The translations under genes and the position numbers were made by a program. Below the pieces are notes generated by a model, which was given only the letters and a program-made list of their open reading frames with translations, made no database searches and had not been told where the DNA came from. Shown piece by piece: positions 13,346 to 34,700 of a stretch of 64,000 nucleotides of DNA. The stretch's first letter is position 1. Each line of letters opens with the position of its first letter. The DNA is taken from positions 5,841,682 through 5,905,681 of the forward strand of contig NC_045151.1 in assembly GCF_008831285.2 (NCBI RefSeq), read 5' to 3'. This stretch comes from Nymphaea colorata. Lineage: Eukaryota > Streptophyta > Magnoliopsida > Nymphaeales > Nymphaeaceae.

Positions 13346-15130
13346 ATGACTTATGTTATGCTAATGGCAATGCACAATGCTTCTCAGCTACATTAAGACA
13401 AAACTCTAAAGTTAGTAATGGACTAGAGATCTTCCTATCCACAATGTTTCTTGTTGGTGGTTACCTAAGCATTTTGAGCAAAGGAATATGCGTTCAGATA
13501 ATAGTCAGTAAGAAGAATGGGAGGACAGTGCTGGCTTTTGATGTTAAAGGAGGTCAGAGAAATATACCAAACTATGATTACTATCTTTTGAAGTATTTTG
13601 GAGTATGGAGCAAATAAGGAGAAAACAAAGAGACTTGACTTCATCATTGCTCCCTTTGCTAGTTATGAGGAGAGAAATTTCTTTTCGTCTCTAATGATAA
13701 GAAGTGGCTCAATGGATCAGAGGGCTCATGGAAGGTTGTCATTCCTATCTACCTAATGTTGTAAATATCTATAACTTAGTTCATAGAGTTTTTATTCTCC
13801 ATTCCAACACCAATGTTGATGTTGTTGCTTCTCCAAAATCTCTAAATGGGGTTTGCTCTATCTTGCTTGTATAATAATGAATTTGCTATAATAAAATAGT
13901 CAGAATCTTTCCATTTGAAGTAGCGGGTTTCAAAACCTAGCTTTGTGTAGTTTTGGTTGCTGTGACTTGTTGTTTAGAGAGGATGGGCGTAGAAGATCAA
14001 TAAAGAATAAGGAGAACAAAGAAAAAAATTGTAAGTCAAAAGAAGATAACTTGGACATTTACGTCCGACTTTATTATATTTGAACTAGATGGTATTTTTG
14101 TGATTTTTAAAGAATCCCAACCCTATGAGCATAGACTCTAGAGTGGCTAGGGTTTATAGCCTAAAGAAAAAGATGAGCAACCCTGGACTCGACAACTAGG
14201 ATTGTTCAAAAAACAAGTGCCAAGTTCTGGAGAATTCAAATTTCAAACAAAGGTTATAGAATTAGATTTGGACTAAAATATAGGGTTGAAAGCAAGATTT
14301 GGATCAAATATCAAATGAAGGACTTAGATTGAAGATCTAGATTGAGATCTTTATTGAAGATCTGGATATGAATGATATTTGATTACAAATTTTGCTTTTG
14401 GATGATGAATTTGTACATGATTTTTTTATTTTGGAATTGATCTCAAACATAGGGCATCCCTTGCTGGGTCCCACTAGCAAGGTCAAAACTTGCATGAAAA
14501 AACTATACAATAGGCTATATTACTCTTACACCATCCACCATTGATTTGAGGAGCAATCCCAACATGAAAAGTCTCTAGACCAGGTGAAATGCTTAAGAGT
14601 TTCTTGATTCTTGTGTTTACTTTGACTTTGGCCATACAACACTGCTTATCCTTTGTTTGCACCTCTATAAAATGTTGTGCATGCCAGCATGTACTTTGCC
14701 ATTGTCATGCAAAATCCTCAACTGCCTAGTATCCTTGGCTAAAATTGTTTGTGCAACCTTGCTCATGCTTGTTAGTGATTCTCGTTGTGCAAACTCAGAT
14801 CTTGCTGGAGCTCCTTGCTTATGGCCAAGGCTAGATGCTCACACCCTCCGTGCCTCATGAGAACTCATTATTGTATCCTGAGCTCGCTCACCTCTTGGCC
14901 AAGCTCACTCAGCAACCAGCCATGCCTTCATTGCCCTCACCTGCATAATGGCACTGTCTGCCAGGCTGACTCGACAAGGCTTGACTGTTTGCTGATACAT
15001 TTTAGTAAAATGCACTTCGTGTATATTCTAATGCATTTTACATCACATTAAGCTAGTCTATATTAGCTTCCCCTTTTGGATACACCATACGTTCAATATT
15101 AAAATGCCCTATAGATTTCTTTTACTTCAC
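13346..15130. other. Non-coding DNA, nothing firmly recognised
   Basis: A 99-codon plus-strand frame (13318-13617) continues from the LINE remnant but shows no family I recognise. 14100-14450 is rich in GATCTAGATT-like words. The frames around 14657-15051 are Cys/Leu/His-rich low-complexity translations without a domain. Confidence 0.4.
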
Positions 15131-15511
15131 ATGAGAAATAGGGATGTCAACGGATCAGCTTCACTTCGGATAATACCCTTAACCATATCTACTTTTTAGG
15201 ATATTCACAAATTCAGATTTGAATACTAACAAAGAAAAGTCATATTTGATTCCAAATACAAAATTTCATTTCTAAATCTGAATCCGAATTTTGAACTGAA
15301 TTTGGCTGATTTTCAAAATGTAAGAGCATTAGATATAGAATATATGTTTCAAAATAAATTCAATCCAAATCCGATTGGATGTCATTTCTTAAATATGAAT
15401 CTTATCTGATTTCTTAATCATATATAAGTTCTTTTTCATATCTGATTTTTGTAGAATGGTTCAATCGGATATCCGATTCAAATTAGATATATTGACATCC
15501 CTAATGAGAAG
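15131..15511. mobile_element. hAT-type MITE with 8-bp target duplication
   Basis: The element proper is 15139-15503 (365 bp). It begins TAGGGATGTCAA and ends TTGACATCCCTA, a perfect 12-bp terminal inverted repeat. Weaker inverted similarity continues inwards (CGGATA on both sides). It is flanked by ATGAGAAA (15131-15138) and ATGAGAAG (15504-15511), an 8-bp target duplication with one mismatch, the size made by hAT transposases. It has no coding capacity, and the interior is rich in AATCCGAAT/ATTCGGAT words. Confidence 0.8.
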
Positions 15512-15884
15512 TTCTTCACAGTTTTACTTTGGATCAAGCTAACAACTTATTTTCCACTGAAGCATGAATGCATTAATATCAGCAGAGGCAGCAAGTGCCC
15601 TATATCAGAAATGAGATAAAGCCAAATCAACATAGAGATCATGCTCAAATCCTTGTATTCATTCCTTTGTAAATTGCATTCATAAGACTCACGTATATCA
15701 TAAACCAATGGGTTTCAATTTGTTCTCTCTTGAAAATTGGCATGTGATTTCAATTTAGCCATAAGATAGTTTACTAAAGCCAAACTTGGCCTAATTGAGC
15801 AAACTAAAACATTGTTCCTTGTATTCTTCATGTTAGGGGCACACAGTCATTTTACTTGTGTACATTCATAGAACCGAACACTGG

Positions 15885-15925
<41 letters not shown>

Positions 15926-16511
15926 AATACACACACACACACATTGCAATAGACAACATAATTGCTATTTAAAGTTTTCATCCTATTGTGTTCGTTATTT
16001 TTTCTCACCAATAATCAAGTTGTTGATGGTTTGTACCCCAAATGGTCCGAGCTTGGCATCTTCGGTTTTAGGGGTGGACGCAAGAGGGTCAGTAGGGGCC
16101 ATGGTTCCCTCCTCTTGAAATAAAAAAAAAATCAATACAAGTAAATATTTTGAAAATTTTAAGGTTGGCCCCCATAAGAATCTTGAGGAAATGGACTAAC
16201 CCCATGAAATTTCTCAAAAACTTTCTACTAATTTTATTTTGACGATGTGTTTTCATTTTCTTCAAAGTTGCCTTGGTTTTCAAAAGTTTTTTTAAGACGT
16301 TTTCTTAGAAGGGAGTCAGGTCAAGGCTTCCAACCCTCCTTCATTGAATCGCTCCACTCACCTTTGACCTCTCTACAGCTTGTCTCACTGTGTTTGTGTG
16401 TATAAAATATATAGTAAGATTGAAATCAGCGGCTATCTCATTGGCCAGATGGTTTTTTTTTTATTGTTAAAAACAATCGCAAAAGGCACACCTCAGCAAT
16501 TCAAACAGTGG

Positions 16512-16547
<36 letters not shown>

Positions 16548-17110
16548 GTCCCTCCAAGACAAAGTCCTAACTCCGCCTTGTTTGGCTTGGCCTATAGGCA
16601 GTCGGACATGCTAAAAAAAAGCGAAGCTTTATGCATCGCATTGGTCTTCTCTATAACTTTTCTGAAGTTAAGTAAAATGATAAATAGGCAAATATATATA
16701 ATATACATTTGCAGATTTCATATTTACTGCTTGAGTTAACATATATATCACACAAACCAGTGGTCAAATAAATGCAAATCTACAAACTTTAACTGCGTTT
16801 CTGTTATCTTAGTAAAGGCTAGTATTCCTTTCTTTGAAGGATAATAAAAAACTAATTATGTACGTAAATGTCTACGCACTAAATCTAATAACCCTTTCTT
16901 AATATGGATCGAGCCTCATAACTTACATCTATAAATATTTAAAGAGCTATTATATATACACACACCACCCCACATGCTCCTTTGCCACTTATGGTTGGTA
17001 AGCAGATGTTAAGGGCGGAATGTATAAATGGTGTTGAAGATTTTAAAACTTCTATTTTGTCATGTGACCTTTAGTATTATCTTTACAATAGTTGGTTGTA
17101 TGTATATATA

Positions 17111-17141
<31 letters not shown>

Positions 17142-17412
17142 TTGAAAAGTTAAACTGAGCTTGCTGTTGGATGTTGCCAAATAGGTAAATTACCTACTAC
17201 TAAAGTCGCCATAAACGATCACTAAGAACGCTAGTAAACTTTGAATATACCGTACACCTTTGCTAATGCATGCTTTTGTAGAAGTGTGTTTTCAACGACA
17301 GTTTCTAAATATTGCAACATCTAGTAACATTCGGAAGTTAGCTGATTTCAATATATATATATATATATATATAGTTTAAATCTAACCTTATAGATATGAT
17401 CTTAAGAGTGAT
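15512..17412. other. Non-coding DNA with several microsatellites
   Basis: It contains (TA)n at 15885-15917 running into (CA)n to 15942, (TA)n at 16513-16546, (CA)n(GA)n at 17109-17141 and (TA)n at 17350-17373. At about 16066-16176 the words GGGGTGGACGCA...GGGGCCATGG resemble the ends of common plant MITEs, but no inverted partner was found. No gene recognised. Confidence 0.5.
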
Positions 17413-17652
17413 TTCATGAGAAACATATATTAAATTAGTAGTTTTTTTGCTTAAATAATGATGTTTTAATAATAAGAAAATGAATGGCTCTATGACATCA
17501 TAATTTTGGTAGTATAAAGATCAATTTTTTTTAACAATTGAACTAAATCATGATTTATATTAAATTAGTGTTTACAAACACATTAGAAGGTTCATATCTT
17601 GTTTAAAAGACTTTTTAACATGAATTTAAAAGGTCTGGTTTTTATCCCTTAC

Positions 17653-17982
<330 letters not shown>

Positions 17983-18608
17983 ACCTACCAATTCCTCTCT
18001 CCCTTCCCCCTTCTTTCTCTCTTTTAAATAAACAAATAAACAAATATATATACACATATAAGAAAATAGGTTGATAGCATGCCTTAATATGTCAAACTTG
18101 ATGAGAATTATTCGGGCCGTCAATTTTAAAATGAACATACACTGGAAACTAGGTTAAAAAAAAAGAAACTTACCTATATTTTTAAGAAACTGAAATACCT
18201 CTCAAAGGAGACAATAAATCTGAGTTAACAAAATTCAGTTCTTTCCACCATTGAATGGTACTTCAATATCTTGAAAATGCAACTGAATTTTCACCTTTTT
18301 CAACTTAATCTTCACTTTTATGTTTCCTTAAAATCAACAGCATAGCAGATTTTACATACCACGGTCTGACAATTACATGACTACTTGCATAAAATTCAAA
18401 AACTAGACCAATGAAATTTATGTTCAAATTATTTTAAACGAAATTTGAACATGCTATTATATTCATAAATGTTAATTTAATATAAATCTTATTTTATTTC
18501 ATCATAATTTTGAAAAAAATGTTTTTCTACTCTAAAAACCATTCATTTTATTATTATTAAAACCATTATTAAAGTAAAAAATGACCAACTTAATGCATGT
18601 TTCTCATC

Positions 18609-26910
<8,302 letters not shown>

Positions 26911-26926
26911 CTCCCCCTCAAACTGG
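26911..26926 (-). other. Copia polypurine tract
   Basis: The minus strand reads CCAGTTTGAGGGGGAG immediately before the 3' LTR, the usual G-rich polypurine tract that primes plus-strand DNA synthesis. Confidence 0.85.
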
Positions 26927-29900
26927 TGTGTAAAGATTTGTGACACCCAGTTTGCATAAAAGATGATTAAAACCTTCTTTTCCGAGCGCCTTAGTAAATA
27001 AATCGGCTATTTGATCCTTGCTTCGAATATAACATGTTTGTATTACCCCTTGAAGCAATTTCTCTCGTACAACATGACAATCAAGTTCGATGTGTTTTGT
27101 CCTTTCATGAAACACTGGATTCGCAACAATGTGTAATGCAGCTTGATTGTCACAGTATACTATGACGGGGGATATTTGACTAAAACCCATGTCATGTAAA
27201 AGATATCTTAACCATGTAATCTCACATATTACATTTGCCATGGATCTGTATTTCGCTTCTGCAGATGATCTGGATACTGTGTTTTGTTTCTTTGTCTTCG
27301 AAGATATAGGCACTGATCCAAGAAAAACACAATAACCGGTGACAGAGCGTCGTGTTTGGTGACATGCGGCCCAATCTGAATCGTAGAAAGCACTTAATTT
27401 CATATTGTTTTCTTTGTTCATAAGAATGCATTGACCAGGATGCTTTTTGAGGTAGCGAATGACGCGGAATGCTGCGAAATGCTGCTTGTAGATGTGGTAG
27501 TTTGGGTTGCTGCATGAATCGGCTTAACACATGGTCAACATATTGTATGTCTGGCTGAGTAATGCTCAAATATATTAGCCTCCCAACAAGTCGACGGTAT
27601 TGAGTCGAATCTTTAATGAATTCTCCATATTCGATCTCTAAATTATGCTTTTGTTCCATTGGAGTATCAGCCGGTTTTGCTCCCAAAAGACCTGCTTCAT
27701 GAATTATGTCAGTTGCATATTTTTGTTGGGAAACATATATACCTTTGGCTGAGTGAGCAATTTCAATTCCTAGAAAATATTTGGGTTTGCCCAAATCTTT
27801 CATGTGAAACTTTTTGCATAAGAAAGTTTTGAAATTGTCAACTTCTTTTTCAATGTTACCCGCAATTAACAAATCATCAACATATATTAGGATAGCAATA
27901 AAAATTTTACCGCTTCTAAATGTGAATAATGTATGATCAGCATTGAATTGTGTGAACCCGTATTCTTCAAGAGAAGTTGAAAGCTTGTAAAACCAATTTC
28001 TTGGAGATTGTTTTAATCCATAAAGAGATTTGTGCAATTTACATACCTAATGCTCCCCCTGTTTTGCATATCCTTGTGACATTTGCATGTATACTTCTTC
28101 AAGTAAGTCTCCATGCAAGAATGCATTATTAACATCCATTTGACACATGATCCAATCTTGATTAGTTGTAATAGTGAGAAAGGTACGTACCGTTACCACC
28201 TTTGCAACTGGTGCAAAAGTTTCATTGTAGCCCAACCCTTCTTGTTGGGAGTAACCTTAGCTACCAAACGAGCTTTATATCGTTCAATAGATCCATCCGA
28301 TCTCAATTTGATTTTGTAGACCCATTTGCTCCCAATTGGTTTCACTCCTTTTGGAAGCATCGTAATGGTCCAAGTTTTATTCTCTTGAAGTGCACGAATT
28401 TCGTAATCCATGACATCTTGCCATTCCTTGTACTGGACAGCTTCTTCGTACTTTTGAGGCTCAGATTTAGACATAAGAGAGGTGAGGAACACAAAATGTT
28501 TATTAGAAAAACGTTGAAAAGAGACAAACTTGTTCAACTCATACCTTGTTCCTTGTTTGCGACCTGACATGAGAGGGCTATTGGTTGAAGGTGAGGCGAG
28601 GAGGGTACAAAAGTAGTCTTTCAACCAAGTTGTGGGCTTTCTGACCCGAGCAGATCTCCTCATGGGTCCGGAAATCTGATTTGGATCAAGAGAAGAGAAA
28701 GACTCGTTGGAATCTAAGGATACAGTGGAGTCTTCCTGTTGTCTAATGGATCCAGGTGTCAGATTGGGGTCTAGATCAAAAGACGGGTTGGAAGTGGTGG
28801 GTACAATAGAGTCTTCTAGATGTTCTCCATCAAGATTCAAAGGTTTTTCAATCTCTAAGTGGGTTGTATCTAGGTCTAGTGGTGTGATAGGGAACGTTCT
28901 ATTGGCTTCTTCTTGATAGTTAACTTCATCTTGGTTGTAAGGTATGGGTAAAACAATATTATTTTTGTCATTCTTTTTGTTTTGAAAAGGAAAAATATGT
29001 TCGTAAAACACGACGTCTCGACTAGAAAACACTTTGTGAGTTTCTATGTCATACAACTTGTATGCTTTTTGCCCCTCGGGATATCCAATAAATATGCATT
29101 TGGACGCTCGTGGCTCGAATTTATCCTTTTTGTGGCTGGTGTTAGCGGCGTAGCATAGCGACTCAAAAATTTTCAAATGTTTAATATTGGGTTTTTTCTT
29201 AAACAATCTTTCAAAAGGGGTTTTTTCATCAAGTTTTGAAGAGGGGATACAATTTATCAAATAGGCAGCCGTTAAAATGCATTCCCCCCAAAACCATATA
29301 GGAAGGTTCGATTCAAAACGAAGAGCCCTAGCAACCTCGAGGAGGTGTCTATGTTTACGCTTTACTACACCGTTTTGTTGTGGTGTAGCAACACAACTAT
29401 GTTGATGGGTAGTCTCTTGATTTTGTAAAAAATCTTTTATTTCGAGTGAGAAAAATTCAGTCCCATTATCGGATCGTAAAGATTTAATTTGGCAATTAAA
29501 TTGGGTTTTGATTAAGGTGAAAAATTTTTTGATGACGTGGAGTGCTTCAAACTTATGCCTCATTAAGAAAATCCATGTGGCACGGGAAAAATCATCTACA
29601 ATACTAAGAAAATAATAGACACCAGAAATAATGGATTGGGAGTAAGGGCCCCAAATATCACAATGGATCAAATCAAAAAGATGACTTGTAGAAATATCAC
29701 TGAAATCGAACTTAAGCTTTGTCTGTTTTGCACGATGGCACACATCACACATATGATCATTTTTCAAAACAAGACTCAAATCTAAATTTTTGTTCACTAA
29801 TTTCAGACGAGAAGAAGAAATATGACCTAATCTCTTATGCCAAAGTTCATGCGAAGAAAGAGCAAAATAGGTATGGGCACTCGTTGGTCCTTGTTGAAGA

Positions 29901-30565
29901 ACATAAAGACCGCCTTTCACCTCACCCCGACCAATCGTCATCTTCGATGTCAGGTCCTGGATAACACAATGATCAGAAAAAAAGATCACAGAACACTTTA
30001 AGTTTCTAGTAAGTTCACTAACAGAGAGCAAATTGACTTTAAAAGATGGTATGCATAATACATTGTCCATTTCAAAAGACGACATAGATATCTTACCCAT
30101 TTGATGAACTAGGAGAGTTCTCCCATTTGGTAATGTCACAGGTACATTACATGTTTTTAAATCATGGAGTGCATGTGGATTAGAACATATATGTCGACTA
30201 GCTCCCGAATCGATAATTCAAGTAAGAGAATTAGTTGAGTCGTTACCTGTGTGAGCTATATTACCTGCAAAATTGATGTTGGCCGGTTGATCCTTCACCA
30301 AAGATAGAAGTCTGTGATATTGTTCAATGGTAAAGGCTGGCGCAATGCTCCTAGTATCATGTCCTCCACTGTCTTGACCAAAGACGTCATTGGAAAAGTT
30401 GGATTTCAGATCTGGTTTGGTCTGATTTTGACCGACGTTGGCTGCAATATTTTGTTTAAAGTTGGGATCATAAAGACGATGGCCTGGTGGGTATCCAATC
30501 AGCTTAAAACATTTCTCTTTGATGTGTCCAATGCCTTCGCAAAAACTGCAGATTGGTCTAGTTTG
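26918..30565 (-). pseudogene. Copia pol region (CCHC, protease, integrase, RT, RNase H), broken
   Basis: This is the continuation of gag after its TGA. In order on the minus strand: a CCHC knuckle CSFCEGIGHIKEKC (about 30510-30555); protease with DSGAS, whose usual preceding Trp codon is TGA (30218-30220); GAG-pre-integrase H...H...CDVC (29727-29850); integrase core with Asp in HCDIWGP (about 29650) and Asp in SDNGTEF (about 29465). The third catalytic position has AAG (Lys) where the family has Glu (29360-29362). RT follows, with YVDD at about 27873-27884, then RNase H (26918-27421: SDWAACHQTRRSVTGY, SSAEAKYR, CDNQAA). Other lesions are a one-base G-run deletion near 28253, TAG at 28047-28049, and a 10-bp tandem duplication at 27466-27485 that shifts frame between RT and RNase H. 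The element cannot encode its own transposition. Confidence 0.92.
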
Positions 30566-31417
30566 TCATCCTCCTTTGTTTCGTTGGAAACTAGCACCAT
30601 TCTCCCATTGGAACCTCTTTTCTTGATTGATTTTCATGAGAGCTAGGGCAGCGGTTCCTTCATTTGTAGAACTTGAAAAACATGCTTCCCATTGTTTTTC
30701 TTCTTGTAGTACCATAGCGTAGACTTTATTGATGTTTGGGAGAGGGTCAATAAGTAGAATCTGCCCTCTAATGGAATTATACGAGTCATTTAGACCTATA
30801 AGAAATTGCATAACGCACTGCCTTTGGATTTGATCCGAATATGCCTTCATGGCACCACAAGAACAAATAGGGACAAGAGAGTAAGAACCAAGTTCATCCC
30901 AAAGAGCTTTCAGTTTAGTATAATATGACGCAATGGACATAGTATCTTGTTGTAGACGGCATATGGAACTTTGGATTTGAAAAATCCGGGGAGCAAGAAT
31001 TTGTGTGAAGCGCTCTTTCAAATCTTGCCAGACTTCTCTAGCATTAGTCGAGTATATGATGCTTGCTAAAATATCCTTAGTGACAGAATTTAAGATCCAA
31101 GACAATACAAGATTATTGCATCTAACCCACATACGATGGTTAGGATCACTCTTGTTTGGTTCTATAACTGAACCATCTATGAAGCCAATCTTATTTTTTG
31201 CCGAGAGAGCCATTACCATGGCTCTACTCCATGTCCCATAATTTTCCCCATTAAAACTTTCGGACACCAAAACATTTCCAGGATTATCGGAATGATGAAT
31301 ATAAAAGGGATCAGACAACACCTGGATATCAGCACCATTGATGTTGAGATCTGCATCATCACCAGACGGACGGCCATTATTGATCTCCATAGGTGCACGT
31401 TTTGCCATTGAATTCAT
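30566..31417 (-). CDS. Copia gag (N-terminal part of the polyprotein)
   Basis: The frame gives 283 aa before a premature TGA (30566-30568). Residues about 36-84 (FYIHHSDNPGNVLV...NYGTWSRAM...ALSAKNKIGFIDGS) are the N-terminal gag domain typical of plant Copia elements (Retrotran_gag_3 type). It is followed by the helical UBN2-like capsid segment (VLSWILNSV...VWQDLKERF). Gag forms the virus-like particle that packages element RNA. The ATG at 31417 lies directly after the PBS; a second ATG three codons on is equally plausible. The frame reopens straight after the stop and contains the zinc knuckle, so the stop truncates a longer gag-pol frame. Confidence 0.88.
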   Translation of the reverse strand: MNSMAKRAPMEINNGRPSGDDADLNINGADIQVLSDPFYIHHSDNPGNVLVSESFNGENYGTWSRAMVMALSAKNKIGFIDGSVIEPNKSDPNHRMWVRCNNLVLSWILNSVTKDILASIIYSTNAREVWQDLKERFTQILAPRIFQIQSSICRLQQDTMSIASYYTKLKALWDELGSYSLVPICSCGAMKAYSDQIQRQCVMQFLIGLNDSYNSIRGQILLIDPLPNINKVYAMVLQEEKQWEACFSSSTNEGTAALALMKINQEKRFQWENGASFQRNKGG

Positions 31418-31430
31418 GGCTCTGATACCA
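31418..31430 (-). other. Copia primer binding site (initiator Met tRNA)
   Basis: The minus strand reads TGGTATCAGAGCC directly after the 5' LTR end. This is the classic plant Copia PBS complementary to the 3' end of initiator methionine tRNA, which primes minus-strand DNA synthesis. Confidence 0.95.
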
Positions 31431-31692
31431 TGTGGAATTCCATGAAAACGTGAGACAAGAGAGAGACGGGCAGAAATGGCGAGTAAAATTGACTTGCCTT
31501 TTCATTATATGGTATAATATATACAAGAATGGTACAACGTTTCATTTCAACGGCATATGGAAAATTTCCTAATGATAGAGTGCTAAATAAGGAAGGAGCC
31601 AAAGAGCATCGTTGGAGTCTTGAACGTTGGAAAATGAGTCCTTTGATTTTTCCAACGTTCAAGACAACCTAGCTATATTTACAATCTTAACA
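31431..31692 (-). repeat. Copia 5' LTR
   Basis: 262 bp, TGTTAAGATTG...GAATTCCACA on the minus strand. It contains an inverted pair CCAACGTTCAAGA / TCTTGAACGTTGG near its start (plus 31615-31666), which could form a hairpin in the transcript or DNA. The TATA-like ATATATTATACCA region lies about 150 bp in. Confidence 0.93.
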
Positions 31693-31699
31693 ATATATA

Positions 31700-31737
<38 letters not shown>
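31693..31737. repeat. (TA)n(GA)n microsatellite flanking the Copia element
   Basis: Five TA dinucleotides followed by about 16 GA dinucleotides. Together with the (TA)63 on the other side of the element, it shows insertion into a pre-existing simple repeat. Confidence 0.9.
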
Positions 31738-31742
<5 letters not shown>

Positions 31743-34700
31743 TGCAGATGTTGAATTGTATAAATTGCATGCAAAAAATTCATAGCTCCTGACATACTTC
31801 TTTTGGCACAAATATAATGGCCTTGCCGAGCAAAGGGATTGGAGTAGGGCATTATAACCGCCCATTTATATTATTTAACTGTTAAATATTCCTTTTCCCA
31901 ACAATTTGACTCAATGTACCCTTCTTAGTAACCAAAACCATGCATAACATATGAAGGTAGTTTGGTGGAGTATTATCATACATTTCCATTAGATTGCATC
32001 AATGAAACTTCACAGTTTAGGATAAACCAATTGAAACGTAAGGGTCAGGGTCTCCCAAATAAAGGCAGACGACCCCAAAACAAAACTAACTTCCCTCTCA
32101 CATTCTTCTTATAGGTATTGTGAGTGCGGGAGACCATTCGCTCCTTCCTATCGATCTCCAATATCAACGAGCATGTAATACGAATCAAAGCAGTGATCAA
32201 CGGACATAAAGAACACACTCAGGCATGTTACATGCATCCTCGAAATGCATAAATCCTATTCTTTGGTGCCAAGAGCACTTCACTAATCTACTTCCAGGAA
32301 AACATGGTCCCTTCGGGGACGAACCTGTCATTCACAGGAGTCGGACATCGAACATGTTGCTCAGAAGGAAAACAGTGACAACTCTGATCAGGACTGCTGT
32401 TGGCAACTTATACAAGTCTAACCCTCACCCGTGCAGTAACAATCACTTATAACACAATGACATATAATAAAGCAAACCATTCATGCATTTGGTGTACGTA
32501 AGGCAAACAAAGACAACGGGCATATGCAAATCAATCATGCCTTAATGCAATTATTTTTTACTACGTTTTATCAATGGCCAAGTGCACCATTTATGTTTCA
32601 ATCCATAAGTTGGTCATCATAAACGATTATGGACAAGAAAATCACCAAAAGGTGTGGAGGCCGTGAATCAAGGCCTTAGCATGAATTCTGTCACCACTTA
32701 GCATCTTATCAAGAGTACCAACCAAATCCTTTTGTGCTAGTAAACTTAAATTCGAGCAACGTCGTTTCTATTTAACCGAGTCTCCTTAGACATAGTTGCC
32801 GGAAGTTTTTAATGTCTCGTGGTATGTAAGCAGGGCACAACTCCTTGCAGTGTGCAACATCATTTCACTTCCTATGCTTATGAAAGATTGTGGTACCTTG
32901 CATGTAGTTTAGACCTACATGGTCAGACCATCAAGGATCAAGTCCGTTGAGCTACCTGGAAGTATTTTTGAAAGAATCCCAGAAAAGTCATCAATTAAAA
33001 AAAAAATATATCTGGCACTACTCAACAGTACCCAACACTGGAGCAACTATGCATGCCAACTTAATTTAAAGCCATTTTCACACTCATCACTTAAAATTGA
33101 TAGGCTTATAATGTGCATAATAGTTATGTGCTATAAAGTAAGACTCTGTTAATGTACGTGTTAATGTAAAAACCCCAAATTTTCTACCAATAATGATTAC
33201 CATTTTGTCCCTACAAAGGAGCCTGTGCATTCATTGGGATCCTCAACCTTGGGTCACAACGGAACATTCAATGTTAGTCTCAATCAATCATTTGGCCCAT
33301 CTACAACCTAAGCAACCCAAGTACTCTAGGTTAACCTTAGGTTCATTTTACCATTTTAACCTTGAATACTATCATTTTAGCATATTATTGGAGAAAGGGT
33401 GTAGAAACCCAGACAATTGTGCAACACAAGCCTGATTCTAGATAATTCTAACTCCATGAGTATTCAAAAACCGCTAGAGTAATCCCAACAACTTAAATCC
33501 AAAAGGAAATGATCAACTTCTGCTATCTTTCTACCATTTTAGGTTGTTAGAGCATGTGCAATCTTGACCAATCCGACATTAGGATATTTTCAGTGCAACC
33601 AGAGCATTTGCAGTCTCTTCTCTAGTTTTTGGATTTCAATTCTAATTCTAGAGTTATCATTTCTTGAAAATGGCCAATCATTTCTACCATTTCTGCATAT
33701 TTGGCATCATTCGGGTTGATCATGCTAGTCAGCTCGAACCAAGCTAGGAACAAGTTCTTCAGTGAGTGATATGAGTAATGCTGTTTCAGTTTGAAATTTT
33801 TTGTCCCATATTGAACAAAATTATGACTTTTAAGACGCTCAAGAAGTGTCTGTTTTTTAACATTGTCACTAGTGACATCACCACTCAAGTTTGAGCAATA
33901 TAGGAATCCAATTTTCAATTTCTTCACAAAGGTAGGCTTAGCATCACTCGCACAGAATATTACTGAAGTTACTTTCCTGAAATTTCACACTCTACATTTC
34001 TATTTATAGAGTTAATTACAGCTTGGTCAATTTTGAAAAATTCCAATTTCCCACTAGAAATTGGTAGATTTTTTCTACCAAACCTGCCACACCCCTAGGA
34101 CTGAGCCTAGCCCACATCTTGTTGTGGTCAGCATGCCCATGTAGGCTCACAAAGCCCAATTTTTGTGCCATGGGCAAAACTATCCAGCGTCCATATGTGC
34201 ATCATTTAGTGTAAACCAGTAGTTAAACTTAGTCTAGCGTAAGCCAGGACTTGACCTCCAACCAAATTGAACCCATCTAGCTCACACAAGGGCGTACCAG
34301 CCTAGAACCTAGGGATCAAAAGTCAAACAAAATTAGACCTAGTCAAGCCCAGGCTAAATATGTTGCAACTAAAATCAATTTGACCTTGCCCAACTAAACC
34401 TAGGCCTAGACTGAGTCCAAATCCAATGTCTAAAAGAAAGCGTGAATCAACCTGACCTAGGCTCAGCCAAGTTCTAGTGCCATCTTCATTCCAAATCCAA
34501 TCCTAAATCTACAATTCAAATCCAAATCTATGATTTGAGCTCATGCAGACCTAGATCTCTCTATTCCAGATCCTAGCTTGGATCTTCAAATCCAAATAAC
34601 ATGTCTGGCTCTCAGCCCATGCCTCTTTAACAGATTTATGTTAAGATCTAGATCTGAATTCTGAATTCAAAATCAAAATCAATCAGACTCTCACACGTGT

